DNA from: Planctomycetota bacterium
GTDB lineage: Bacteria > Planctomycetota > Planctomycetia > Isosphaerales > Isosphaeraceae
NCBI GenBank assembly: GCA_021818605.1
Contig: JAKAUH010000377.1
Span: 1 to 9,039 of the forward strand
Length of the DNA: 9,039 bases
Reading direction: 5' to 3'
The notes beneath the pieces are model-generated. The model ran no database searches, had not been told where the DNA came from, and was given only the letters and a program-made list of their open reading frames with translations. Positions within the stretch are counted from its first letter, which is position 1. Every line of letters starts with the position of its first letter. The translations under genes were made by a program, and so were the position numbers. Below are positions 1-6,776 of this stretch, piece after piece.

Positions 1-156
1 TACGACCGGATCCGCCGCCAGCGGGCCGGCCTGCCCGCATCGCCACTTCGCGAACCCGACCCCGATGGCGCGGACCCGCGCGAGCCGGTCGCCGTGCTCG
101 CCGACGTCCTCGAACGCGACGGCTCGACCTTCGCCGGCCGGCACGGCGGAATCGTC
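1..156. other. Ambiguous coding-like stretch at window edge
   Basis: This stretch is open in several frames. Plus frame 1 reads as a plausible protein tail (ending around VLADVLERDGSTFAGRHGG) with mostly G or C at third positions, but it has no stop of its own until 514-516, well inside other genes. The minus frame in register is equally plausible: it continues directly after the TAG that ends the ThiE-like fragment. I recognise no family in either reading. It may be the truncated end of a neighbouring gene lying beyond the window edge, or further debris like the region to its right. I cannot decide the strand from this window. Confidence 0.3.
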
Positions 157-390
157 CTACGCCGATTCCGGCCGCCGCAAGACCGGGCGCAGGCTCGGCG
201 ACGGCAATTCGGGCACCACGGCGGGGACGGCATGCCGTCCCCGCACCAGGGCGATCTGCAACGGCGGCACCAGCGCCGCCGGATCCGTTCCCAACGCCCG
301 GACGACGCAGACCCCGGCCGCGCCGCAACGCGCCGCCTCGAACACGTCCTCGGGATCGAGAATTCCGCCGATCGCCGTCACCGGCCGGCG
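157..390 (-). pseudogene. ThiE/TenI-like thiamine-phosphate synthase, C-terminal fragment
   Basis: The minus strand from about 390 down to the TAG at 157-159 encodes RPVTAIGGILDPEDVFEAA followed by RCGAAGVCVVRALGTDPAA. This matches the last strands of the thiamine-phosphate synthase/TenI TIM barrel: the AIGGI phosphate-binding loop and the GA-x-GV-x-VV-x-AL segment. ThiE joins the pyrimidine and thiazole halves of thiamine in the cytoplasm. Only about 55 residues of barrel plus a proline/arginine-rich tail of about 25 remain, against roughly 200-220 residues in intact family members. The frame stays open to 552, but beyond 390 it is antisense to a clear M24-type reading frame and no longer resembles ThiE. 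The start, promoter and first two thirds of the barrel are missing, so it should not be functional. A TenI-like paralogue is an alternative to true ThiE. Confidence 0.6.
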
Positions 391-838
391 GCACGGCCTG
401 TGTGCCTCGGTGACTCGCACCGTCTCCTTCGGCCCCGTCGAGCCCGAGTACCGCAACGACCACGCGCTCGCGACGATGGTCGACGCCACCTGTATCTTCT
501 TCTCCCGGCCGGGTGAGAAGATCTCCGAGGTCTTCCGCCGCTCCCGGCGCATCTACGAGAAATTCAACCGTCCCCACGAATGGACGCTCGACTACCAGGG
601 CAACATCATCGGCTATTCGCCGCGCGAGGTCGTCCTGCGACCGGACAGCCCGCTCGAGCTCGAGCCCGACACCGCGCTGGCCTGGAGCCCAAGCGTCGGG
701 GCCGCCCGCACCGAGGACACCGTTGTCATCGACGGCCGCGGCTACGAGGTCGTCACCGCGCCCCAGGACTGGCCCCAGCTCGACGTCGCCGTCAAGGGCT
801 TCCTCATCCCCCGCCCGGGCGTGCTTGAGCGCTCATGA
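386..838 (+). pseudogene. M24-family (Xaa-Pro aminopeptidase-like) protein, C-terminal fragment
   Basis: From about 386, plus frame 2 reads RRHGLCASVTRTVSFGP, then PGEKISEVFRRSRRIYEKF, then EWTLDYQGNIIGYSPREVV, and later LAWSPSVGAARTEDTVVID, ending in TGA at 836-838. This is the C-terminal half of the creatinase/aminopeptidase (M24) 'pita-bread' fold: the SPSVGAARTEDT segment carries one of the metal-ligand glutamates. Intact COG0006-type proteins have about 350-400 residues; about 150 remain. Upstream of 386 the frame stays open as far as 65 but is antisense to a ThiE-like sequence and is not M24-like, so no true start can be assigned. In many relatives the glycine-rich loop reads HHQGG-x-GY with a metal-binding histidine; here it is DYQGN, so even the remaining half may not bind metal normally. 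Likely a decayed gene, although an in-frame start could still express it. Confidence 0.6.
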
Positions 839-941
839 CCGATGCCACCGGCAGACCGCGGAATCGGCCTGCCGCTTTGTCTCGCCTTCCATCCCCTCGG
901 CAGGGGCTTCCGTTCGCTGGCCGCCCGCGCGAGAATCGGGA

Positions 942-970
942 ATGAGCCCTCGCGAGGCGCGAGGGCTCAT
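942..970. repeat. Perfect 13-bp inverted repeat (hairpin) before metE-like gene
   Basis: The arms are ATGAGCCCTCGCG (942-954) and its exact reverse complement (958-970), separated by AGG. The hairpin lies between the M24 fragment stop (838) and the ATG at 989, ending 18 nt before that codon. No T-run follows, so it is not a classical intrinsic terminator. It could be an operator, a 5'-leader structure or a small interspersed repeat. Confidence 0.75.
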
Positions 971-988
971 CCCTGGGGCCCCCACGCG

Positions 989-2014
989 ATGGTCAATCCC
1001 ACGATCCCCGCCACCGTCATCGGAAGCTGGTCGTTCCCCGGCTGGTATGAGAAGTTCATCGGCGACGTCCGGGAATCGCCCGAGCGCTTCGGCCGGCTCG
1101 ACCGCGACGAGGCTGTTCGCGACGCCGTCCGCCTCGCCGTCGACGACCAGGTCCGCGCGGGCCTCGACCGGATCACCGACGGCGAGATGCAGCGCGTCGA
1201 TTTCAACCTGGGGTTCTACGAGTACCTCGGCGGCCTTGACCCGCAGCCGCCCGCGCGGCGCTGGGGTGCTCCCGCGCACGACCAGCGGGACCGCTATCGG
1301 TGCGTCGCACCGCTCTCGGCCCCCGCCGGGCTGGGGACAATCGCCGAGTACCGCCGGCTCCGCGAGGTCACCGACGCACCCGCCAAGGTCCCCGTCCCGG
1401 GCCCGTTCACCCTCGCCGGCTGCATCGACGGCGGCGACGTCTATCCCAGTCGCACGGCGATCACCGAGGCCCTGGTGCCGATCGTCCATGCCGAGTTGCT
1501 CGCCCTCGACGCCGCCGGCGTCGATTTCATCCAGCTCGACGAGCCCAGCTTCGCCTGCCACCCCGGTTCGGGCGAACACTTCCTCGATGTCATCGCTCGC
1601 ACGGTCCAGGGCGTCAAAGCCTATCTCAGTATGCACATGTGCTTCGGAAACTACCGCGCCCGCGCCGTCGGCCGGCGGTCGTACCGACCGCTGTTCCCGC
1701 AGGTGGGCCGCGCGGCCGTGAATCAGCTTGCGCTCGAATTCGCCAGCCGCGAGATGGCCGAGGTCGAGCTACTGGCCGAGTTGCCCGAATCGATGGACGT
1801 CGCCGTCGGGCTGGTGGACGTCAAGAACACCTGGATCGAGCCCGCCGAGCTGGTCGCCGAACGGCTGCGGCAGGTGCTGAAATACGTCGAGGCCCGCCGC
1901 GTGTCGGTGACGCCCGACTGCGAGTTCTCGCAAACGGCGCGACACGTCGCCACGGCCAAGGCCCGCGCGATGGTCGAGGGGGTCCGCATCGTTCGCCGCG
2001 AGTTGAAGTCATGA
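989..2014 (+). CDS. MetE-like cobalamin-independent methionine synthase family protein, short (C-terminal barrel) form
   Basis: A 341-residue protein matching only the C-terminal catalytic TIM barrel of cobalamin-independent methionine synthase (full MetE has about 750 residues). It shows TDGEMQR near residues 63-69, VPGPFTLAG at 136-144, and QLDEPSF at 182-188. The zinc-site motif H-x-C lies in SMHMCFGNY (H216, C218), a candidate third ligand is E250, and the last cysteine is in TPDCEFSQTAR (C311). This pattern supports zinc-dependent thiol methylation, with homocysteine or another thiol as acceptor. The methyl donor is unknown, because the N-terminal folate-binding half is absent. I chose ATG 989 because similarity begins there (ATVIGSWSFPGWY). 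The frame is open back to an ATG at 842, but that extension runs through a hairpin and looks non-coding. There is only a weak GGGG (975-978) upstream. The stop overlaps the next start, so it heads a three-gene operon. The family assignment is strong; the exact substrate is unknown. Confidence 0.85.
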   Translation: MVNPTIPATVIGSWSFPGWYEKFIGDVRESPERFGRLDRDEAVRDAVRLAVDDQVRAGLDRITDGEMQRVDFNLGFYEYLGGLDPQPPARRWGAPAHDQRDRYRCVAPLSAPAGLGTIAEYRRLREVTDAPAKVPVPGPFTLAGCIDGGDVYPSRTAITEALVPIVHAELLALDAAGVDFIQLDEPSFACHPGSGEHFLDVIARTVQGVKAYLSMHMCFGNYRARAVGRRSYRPLFPQVGRAAVNQLALEFASREMAEVELLAELPESMDVAVGLVDVKNTWIEPAELVAERLRQVLKYVEARRVSVTPDCEFSQTARHVATAKARAMVEGVRIVRRELKS

Positions 2015-2856
2015 TCGAGCCGGTCAGGAGCGGTGCCGAGCTGGTCGCGGAAATCCGCGACTCGATTCCGGGGCCGGGCATGCTGTACGTCTGGTGGCTG
2101 GGGCAGAGCGGCTTTGTGGTGAAGTCGCGCGCGGGGCTCCTGGTCATCGACCCTTATCTATCCGAGCACCTGAGCCAGAAGTACGCGGGCACCGCCCGGC
2201 CGCATGTCCGGATGACCCGGGCGCCGCTGACCGGCGGCGACCTGCGGGACGTCGCGGTCGTGCTCGCCAGCCACAAGCACTCGGACCACATCGACCCGGG
2301 GACTCTTCCGGCCCTCATGGCGGCGTCGCCGGGGGCGACGTTGATGCTACCGGCCTCACTGCTCGATCACGCGATCGGCCTGGGCCTGCCGGCCGCGCGG
2401 CTGGTCGGACTCGACGACGGCAACACGGTGGTTCGCGACGGGTTCACGGTGCGCGGGGTTGCCTCGGCGCACGAGGAGCTCGACACGGACGACCAGGGCC
2501 GTCATCTTTACCTCGGGTTTGTGGTCGAGGTCGACGGGCGTCGGCTCTACCACAGCGGCGATGGCATCGCGTACGATGGCCTGGCGGGGCGGCTGGGAAA
2601 TGATCGGTTCGACGCGATGTTCCTGCCGATCAACGGCCGTGATCCGGCGCGGGGCGTGCCGGGGAACATGTCGGCGGCCGAGGCCGTCGGCCTCGCCCGC
2701 ACGGTCCGCCCGCGGTTCGTCGTCCCGCACCACTACGACATGTTCACATTCAACACCGTACCCGTGACGGATGTCATCCGCGAGGCCCGCCGGCTCCCCG
2801 AGGGGGTCGAGGCCCGCGTGCTCCGTTGCGGCGAGCGCTGGGAGATCACGCCGTGA
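2011..2856 (+). CDS. UlaG-like metallo-beta-lactamase-fold hydrolase
   Basis: A 281-residue protein of the metallo-beta-lactamase fold, closest in style to the UlaG/L-ascorbate-6-phosphate lactonase group (COG2220). It begins with WLGQSGFVVKSRAGLLVIDPY (residues 29-49), typical of the first beta strands. The metal-binding HxHxDH motif is SHKHSDHIDP (H88, H90, D92, H93), followed by H154 in SAHEE, D184 in YHSGDGI and a histidine pair in VPHHYDMF (H240, H241). All expected ligands of a dinuclear metal site appear present, so it is probably an active cytoplasmic hydrolase. UlaG opens a phosphorylated sugar-acid lactone, but many relatives have unknown substrates. The start is fixed by the ATGA overlap with the preceding stop. 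Its own stop overlaps the next GTG, implying translational coupling on both sides. The adjacent sugar kinase makes a phosphorylated sugar or lactone substrate plausible, but that is inference. Confidence 0.85.
   Translation: MIEPVRSGAELVAEIRDSIPGPGMLYVWWLGQSGFVVKSRAGLLVIDPYLSEHLSQKYAGTARPHVRMTRAPLTGGDLRDVAVVLASHKHSDHIDPGTLPALMAASPGATLMLPASLLDHAIGLGLPAARLVGLDDGNTVVRDGFTVRGVASAHEELDTDDQGRHLYLGFVVEVDGRRLYHSGDGIAYDGLAGRLGNDRFDAMFLPINGRDPARGVPGNMSAAEAVGLARTVRPRFVVPHHYDMFTFNTVPVTDVIREARRLPEGVEARVLRCGERWEITP
2841..2844 (+). promoter_or_regulatory. Ribosome binding site for the xylulokinase gene
   Basis: GGAG lies 8 nt upstream of GTG 2853, inside the end of the preceding gene. It supports the GTG in the GTGA overlap as the true start rather than the upstream TTG at 2826. 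Confidence 0.6.
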
Positions 2857-4391
2857 GCGTCACGCTCGGCATCGACATCGGCACCTCGGGCACCAAGACG
2901 CTGGCCATCGACGAGCGCGGGAACATCCTGGCGGCGGCGACGGCCGAGTATCCCTGCGACCACCCCCGGCCAGGCTGGTCCGAGCAGGCTCCGTCGCTCT
3001 GGTGGGACGCGACCGTCGACACCATCCGCGGCGTCCTGGCCACCGGGACCTTTCGCGCCGAGGACATCGCCGGCATCGGCCTGAGCGGCCAGATGCACGG
3101 CTCGGTCTTCCTGGCTGATTCGGGCGAGGTGATCCGGCCGGCCCTGCTCTGGAACGACCAGCGCACGGCCGAGGAATGCGTCGAGATCGAGGAGAAGGCC
3201 GGCGGTCGCGAGGCGCTCATCCGCATGGTCGCGAATCCGGCGCTCACGGGCTTCACCGCGCCCAAGCTGCTCTGGGTCCGCCGCCACGAGCCGAAGAACT
3301 GGGATCGCGTGCGGCAGGTTCTCCTGCCCAAGGACTACGCGCGCTACCGGCTGAGCGGCACGTATGCCACCGAGGTCAGCGACGCCTCGGGGACCTTGAT
3401 GCTCGACGTGGCCAATCGGCGCTGGAGCACCGAGCTGCTGGGCAAGCTGAGCCTCGACCCCACGCTCCTGCCGCCGTGTTACGAGAGCCCCGAGGTCTCG
3501 GCGAAGGTGAGCGAGATCGCCGCGAAGGCGACCGGTCTGAAGCCCGGGACGCCGATCGTGGGCGGCGGCGGCGACCAGCCGGCCGGCGCGGTCGGCAACG
3601 GGATCGTGCGTCAGGGCGTCGTGTCGGCGACGATGGGGACCTCGGGCGTGGTCTTCGCGCACGCCGATCAGCCTGGCTTCGACCCGCTCGGGCGTCTCCA
3701 GCGCGGGTGTCACGCGGTGCCGGGCGCGTGGCACGTCATGGGCGTCGTGCTCGCGGCCGGAGGCAGCTTCCAGTGGTTCCGCAACGAGCTGGGCAAGGCC
3801 GAGGTCGCCGCGGCGAAGCAACGGGGCGAGGACCCGTACTACTTGCTCACCGCCGAGGCCGCCCTCGCCGGACCAGGCGCTGAGGGCCTGTTCTTCCTGC
3901 CGTACCTCACCGGCGAGCGCACGCCGCACTTCGACCCGGACGCCAAGGGCGCGTGGGTGGGATTAACCGTCCGCCACGGCCGGCCGCACCTGATCCGCAG
4001 CGTGCTCGAAGGGGCGACGTTCGCCATGCGCGACAGCCTCGAACTGATCCGCGAGATGGGCGTGGCGATCGAGCAGGTGCGCGTCTCGGGCGGCGGCGCG
4101 CGCAACCCGCTCTGGCGGCAGATCCAGGCCGATATCTACGGCTGCGACGTCCACACCATCAACGCCAGCGAGGGCCCGGCCTACGGCGTCGCGCTACTCG
4201 CCCAGGTCGGCACGGGCGCATTCGCCTCGGTCCCCGAGGCCTGCGATGCCACGATCCGCGTGATCGACTCGACCCCCATGGACGCGAAGATCCGCCCGTA
4301 CTACGACCGCGCCTACGCGGTCTACCGGCAGCTCTACAACGACCTGCGGCACTCGTTCCACACGATCAGCGAGCTGGTGCATAACAAGTAG
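2853..4391 (+). CDS. xylB: Xylulokinase-like FGGY-family sugar kinase
   Basis: A 512-residue kinase, the normal length for xylulokinase (about 480-520). FGGY kinases phosphorylate sugars with ATP; XylB makes D-xylulose 5-phosphate, feeding the pentose phosphate pathway. Visible motifs: N-terminal phosphate-binding TLGIDIGTSGTKTLAID (residues 4-20); GLSGQMHGSVFL (77-88), whose Gln-Met-His is typical of XylB; LLWNDQRT (98-105); the catalytic aspartate in VGGGGDQPAGAVGNG (D241); and the C-terminal ATP-binding VSGGGARNPLWRQIQADI (411-428). The start is GTG 2853, 8 nt after GGAG; the FGGY fold starts immediately, and the GTG overlaps the previous stop as GTGA. It is the last gene of the operon, and hairpins follow the TAG. 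No xylose isomerase or transporter is in the window, so another ketose or polyol substrate is possible. The family is certain; substrate specificity is moderately sure. Confidence 0.9.
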   Translation: MSVTLGIDIGTSGTKTLAIDERGNILAAATAEYPCDHPRPGWSEQAPSLWWDATVDTIRGVLATGTFRAEDIAGIGLSGQMHGSVFLADSGEVIRPALLWNDQRTAEECVEIEEKAGGREALIRMVANPALTGFTAPKLLWVRRHEPKNWDRVRQVLLPKDYARYRLSGTYATEVSDASGTLMLDVANRRWSTELLGKLSLDPTLLPPCYESPEVSAKVSEIAAKATGLKPGTPIVGGGGDQPAGAVGNGIVRQGVVSATMGTSGVVFAHADQPGFDPLGRLQRGCHAVPGAWHVMGVVLAAGGSFQWFRNELGKAEVAAAKQRGEDPYYLLTAEAALAGPGAEGLFFLPYLTGERTPHFDPDAKGAWVGLTVRHGRPHLIRSVLEGATFAMRDSLELIREMGVAIEQVRVSGGGARNPLWRQIQADIYGCDVHTINASEGPAYGVALLAQVGTGAFASVPEACDATIRVIDSTPMDAKIRPYYDRAYAVYRQLYNDLRHSFHTISELVHNK

Positions 4392-4392
4392 C

Positions 4393-4439
4393 TCGGGCAT
4401 TCCTGCCCGACGGGTTTGAGCGCGCCGGGCCAACCCGGC
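4393..4439 (+). terminator. Tandem hairpins just after the xylB stop
   Basis: Two short hairpins follow the TAG at 4389-4391. The first has arms TCGGGCA (4393-4399) and TGCCCGA (4404-4410) with a 4-nt loop. The second has arms GCCGGG (4424-4429) and CCCGGC (4434-4439) with loop CCAA. Only a TTT follows the first stem, so the termination strength is doubtful. The position makes an operon-end role likely. Confidence 0.45.
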
Positions 4440-4452
4440 CCGTCGATCCAGC

Positions 4453-4475
4453 GTAGGTCAGACTCTTAGCCTGAC
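4453..4475 (+). repeat. Interspersed palindromic repeat, copy A (diverged)
   Basis: The 23-bp unit has the form GTAG followed by a palindrome whose consensus is GTCAGGCT-CTC-AGCCTGAC. This copy differs from the consensus at two positions (GTCAGACT-CTT), which breaks one stem pair. It faces copy B across 21 bp, so A and B together can form a larger hairpin upstream of the glycosyltransferase gene. Confidence 0.85.
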
Positions 4476-4496
4476 TCGGGCCGGCCGATCACCCGT

Positions 4497-4519
4497 GTCA
4501 GGCTGAGAGCCTGACCTAC
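4497..4519 (-). repeat. Interspersed palindromic repeat, copy B (inverted)
   Basis: Exact reverse complement of the 23-bp unit also present at 8991-9013. The upstream flank on this strand (CGTCCGT) is also shared with that copy, so the repeated element is longer than its palindromic core. It lies 59 bp before the chosen start of the next gene. Confidence 0.85.
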
Positions 4520-4567
4520 ACGGACGTCCGTCTGCCCGGATTGCCCGTCCAGCCGAGATCACGTTGC

Positions 4568-4571
4568 GGAG
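4568..4571 (+). promoter_or_regulatory. Ribosome binding site deciding the TTG start
   Basis: GGAG with a 7-nt spacer to TTG 4579. The alternative TTG at 4564 has no comparable site, so the shorter protein is preferred. Confidence 0.5.
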
Positions 4572-4578
4572 TTCGACC

Positions 4579-6735
4579 TTGCCCCGGAAACCGAGACGAA
4601 ACCCAAAGCCAACCCCGCAAGACCCAACGCCTGCACCGGCACCACCCGCGCCCGACTCGCCGGCCTCTCCGCGATCGCGGCGCTGGACGATCGTCGCCGT
4701 TGCGGCCCTGCTCGTCCTGCACTACGCCCTGGCCGCGCGCAGCCTGCTCGTCGAGAACGCCACGGTCGACGAGGTCGTCCACCTGCCGGCCGGGATCACC
4801 TACTGGCAGAAGGGGACGTTCCGGCTCTACCACCACAACCCGCCGCTGTTCAAGCTCGTGGCCGCGCTACCGGTCCTGATGATGGGGCCGAACACCCAGC
4901 CGCTGTACTCGCACTCAAGCTGGACCGGCAAGGACCCGTCGCAGACGACCTTCTCGCAGTTCTTCGCGATCCTCAACGCCGGCCGCTATTTCGAGATGCT
5001 CCAGCTCGCCCGGCTAACCATGCCGATCTTCACGGTCCTCGGCGGCCTGGTCGTCTTTGCCTGGTCGGCCCGGCTTTATGGCAAGCTCGCGGGCCTGCTC
5101 AGCCTGGCCCTGTGGACATTCTGCCCGAACATCCTGGCGCACGGACGGCTGATCACCTCCGACGCCAGCTCAACGGTGATGGGCGTCGCGGCGACCTATG
5201 CCTTCTGGCGTTACCTCGGCACCCCAACCTGGCGGCGGGCTGTCATCGCGGGGCTGCTGCTGGGCATCGCGCAGCTATCCAAGTTCAGCATGCTTTTGCT
5301 CTACGGCGCCTGGCCGATCCTCTGGCTGATTCGCCTCGCCCTGGCCGGCCGGCCGGCCGGCCCTGCAGAGTCGCCGGATAGCACGCTGCGATACCTGGCG
5401 CGAACCCTCGCCCACGGCGCGGCGATCGTCGCGCTCTCCGTTCTGACGATCGACATCGGCTACGGCTTCGAGGGGGTCGGCACGCGGCTGGGCAAGTTCG
5501 AGTTCGGCTCGCGGACTCTCACCCGGCCGGTCCCGCCGGGGATGGTGCGTCCGCATAGCCGGAACGAGCTGTTCGAGGCCTCGTGGCAGTTCCGCGTGAA
5601 CCGGTTCCGCGGGACCTGGCTGGAGCGGCTGCCGGTGCCACTGCCTCGCCATTACCTCGAAGGCTTCGACGAGCAGAAGATCGAGACCGAGGGCATTCCC
5701 AACCGGTATTTCGCCGCGGTCGAGATCCAGGGCCCCCGCCAGAAGGCCGCGGTGATCGAGCAACTCCGCCGCACGCCCGAGTCCGACCGCGAGAGCCGGC
5801 AGGCGTACCTCGTCTACCTCGACGGCGAGCTACGGCGCACCGGCTGGAAAAGCTACTACCTCATGGCGCTCCTCTACAAGATCCCCGAGGGGACCTGGCT
5901 GCTGCTGGCGATTTCCCTGGTGCCGCTCGCCCTGATGAAGCGCACCCGCGCCGGCTGGTTCGACGAGCTGGGCCTGATGCTCGTGCCGGCGCTGATCTTG
6001 CTCTCGATGACGCTGCTGACCGACATCAACCTGGGCCTGCGCTATGTTATTGGGATCTTGCCTTATGTGTTCATCTCGATCGGCAAGGTGGTGCCGTGGT
6101 GCCAGGCCATGCGCTCGCCCTGGCGGCGAGTGGCGGGGAGCGTCGTGGCGGGATCGCTCGCGCTGACGGTCGCGGCATCACTGTGGATTCATCCGCACTA
6201 CCTGGCGTATTTCAACTGGGCGTCGGGCGGCCCGGACCGCATGCCGCCGCACCTGATCGACAGCAACCTCGACTGGGGCCAGGACCTGGTGGCGCTTCAG
6301 CGCTGGTGGAAGGAAACCATCCCGGATCAGCCGATCGGCCTGGCGTACTTCGGGCAGATCAACCCGTCGATCTTCGCGATGCGCGGCGAGCCGTTCCGGT
6401 GGTTCCTGCCGCCGGGCCTGCCTGGCACGGTGGACCCGATGTTCGGCCGGTCGAGCCCCCGGCTGATCGGTCCTGCGCCCCGGCTGACGCCGGGTTATTA
6501 CGCGGTGAGCGCCTCGCTGCTGTATGGCCTGCGGTGGGGCCTGTATGACCCCGCACCGCCCTTGACCGTCCCCGAGGCGACCCAGCCGCAGTGGAACTAT
6601 CACCCCGGGCCTGGCGGAGTCCACGCCTTCGAGTACTTCCGCCGCTTCCGCCCGATCATGCCGCCGATCGGGCATTCGATCTATGTGTATCACCTCACCG
6701 AGGAAGACGTGGCCGGCGTCAACGCCGAGCTTTGA
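4579..6735 (+). CDS. GT39/PMT-like (ArnT-type) membrane glycosyltransferase
   Basis: A membrane protein of about 718 residues of the GT-C superfamily, which transfers sugars from polyprenyl-phosphate donors to proteins or lipids on the outer face of the cytoplasmic membrane. Counted from TTG 4579: a proline-rich cytoplasmic tail (1-33); a first membrane segment (about 36-55); the acidic pair of the first external loop in TVDEVVHLPAG (D64, E65), the usual catalytic site; HNPPLFKLVAALP (86-98); and further hydrophobic segments around 147-165, 204-212, 220-255, 280-295, 440-455, 465-480, 485-505 and 520-536. ITSD (D195) fits a second conserved acidic residue. The long external domain carries DSNLDWGQDL (562-571), common in bacterial relatives. 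I chose TTG 4579 over TTG 4564 because GGAG (4568-4571) sits 7 nt upstream. It is separated from xylB by 187 bp of repeats, so probably a separate transcript. Donor and acceptor are unknown. Confidence 0.85.
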   Translation: MPRKPRRNPKPTPQDPTPAPAPPAPDSPASPRSRRWTIVAVAALLVLHYALAARSLLVENATVDEVVHLPAGITYWQKGTFRLYHHNPPLFKLVAALPVLMMGPNTQPLYSHSSWTGKDPSQTTFSQFFAILNAGRYFEMLQLARLTMPIFTVLGGLVVFAWSARLYGKLAGLLSLALWTFCPNILAHGRLITSDASSTVMGVAATYAFWRYLGTPTWRRAVIAGLLLGIAQLSKFSMLLLYGAWPILWLIRLALAGRPAGPAESPDSTLRYLARTLAHGAAIVALSVLTIDIGYGFEGVGTRLGKFEFGSRTLTRPVPPGMVRPHSRNELFEASWQFRVNRFRGTWLERLPVPLPRHYLEGFDEQKIETEGIPNRYFAAVEIQGPRQKAAVIEQLRRTPESDRESRQAYLVYLDGELRRTGWKSYYLMALLYKIPEGTWLLLAISLVPLALMKRTRAGWFDELGLMLVPALILLSMTLLTDINLGLRYVIGILPYVFISIGKVVPWCQAMRSPWRRVAGSVVAGSLALTVAASLWIHPHYLAYFNWASGGPDRMPPHLIDSNLDWGQDLVALQRWWKETIPDQPIGLAYFGQINPSIFAMRGEPFRWFLPPGLPGTVDPMFGRSSPRLIGPAPRLTPGYYAVSASLLYGLRWGLYDPAPPLTVPEATQPQWNYHPGPGGVHAFEYFRRFRPIMPPIGHSIYVYHLTEEDVAGVNAEL

Positions 6736-6746
6736 CGCCGGCACGG

Positions 6747-6775
6747 GCGAACGAACGAGCGAGCGAGCGAGCGAG
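6747..6775. repeat. Tetranucleotide microsatellite (ACGA/GCGA)n
   Basis: About seven tandem CGA-containing tetramers (ACGA twice, then GCGA about five times) fill most of the 41-bp gap between two convergent genes. The tract ends right at the stop codon (6777-6779) of the minus-strand gene, so length changes would alter the gap or the stop context. Confidence 0.8.
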
Positions 6776-6776
6776 C

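Noticed and set aside
842..988. N-terminal extension of the MetE-like protein from ATG 842
   Set aside because: It runs through a perfect hairpin, has no family similarity, and barrel similarity begins just after ATG 989.
833..1636. 267-residue open frame antisense to the MetE-like gene
   Set aside because: No family features, and it lies opposite conserved zinc-site and barrel motifs.
513..1721. 402-residue plus-strand frame spanning the M24 fragment and the MetE-like gene
   Set aside because: Ser/Arg/Pro-rich composition typical of an out-of-frame shadow; it crosses two genes read in another frame.
1300..2010. Upstream extension of the UlaG-like frame
   Set aside because: It is shadow of the MetE-like gene. 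The fold starts after ATG 2011, which overlaps the previous stop.
2733..3929. 398-residue open frame antisense to the xylulokinase
   Set aside because: It is Arg/Ala/Gly-rich shadow sequence opposite a gene with clear catalytic motifs; long antisense frames are common in such GC-rich DNA.
5583..6548. 321-residue alternate frame inside the glycosyltransferase gene
   Set aside because: Composition of a shadow frame. The overlapping gene has membrane segments and the DSNLDWGQDL motif.
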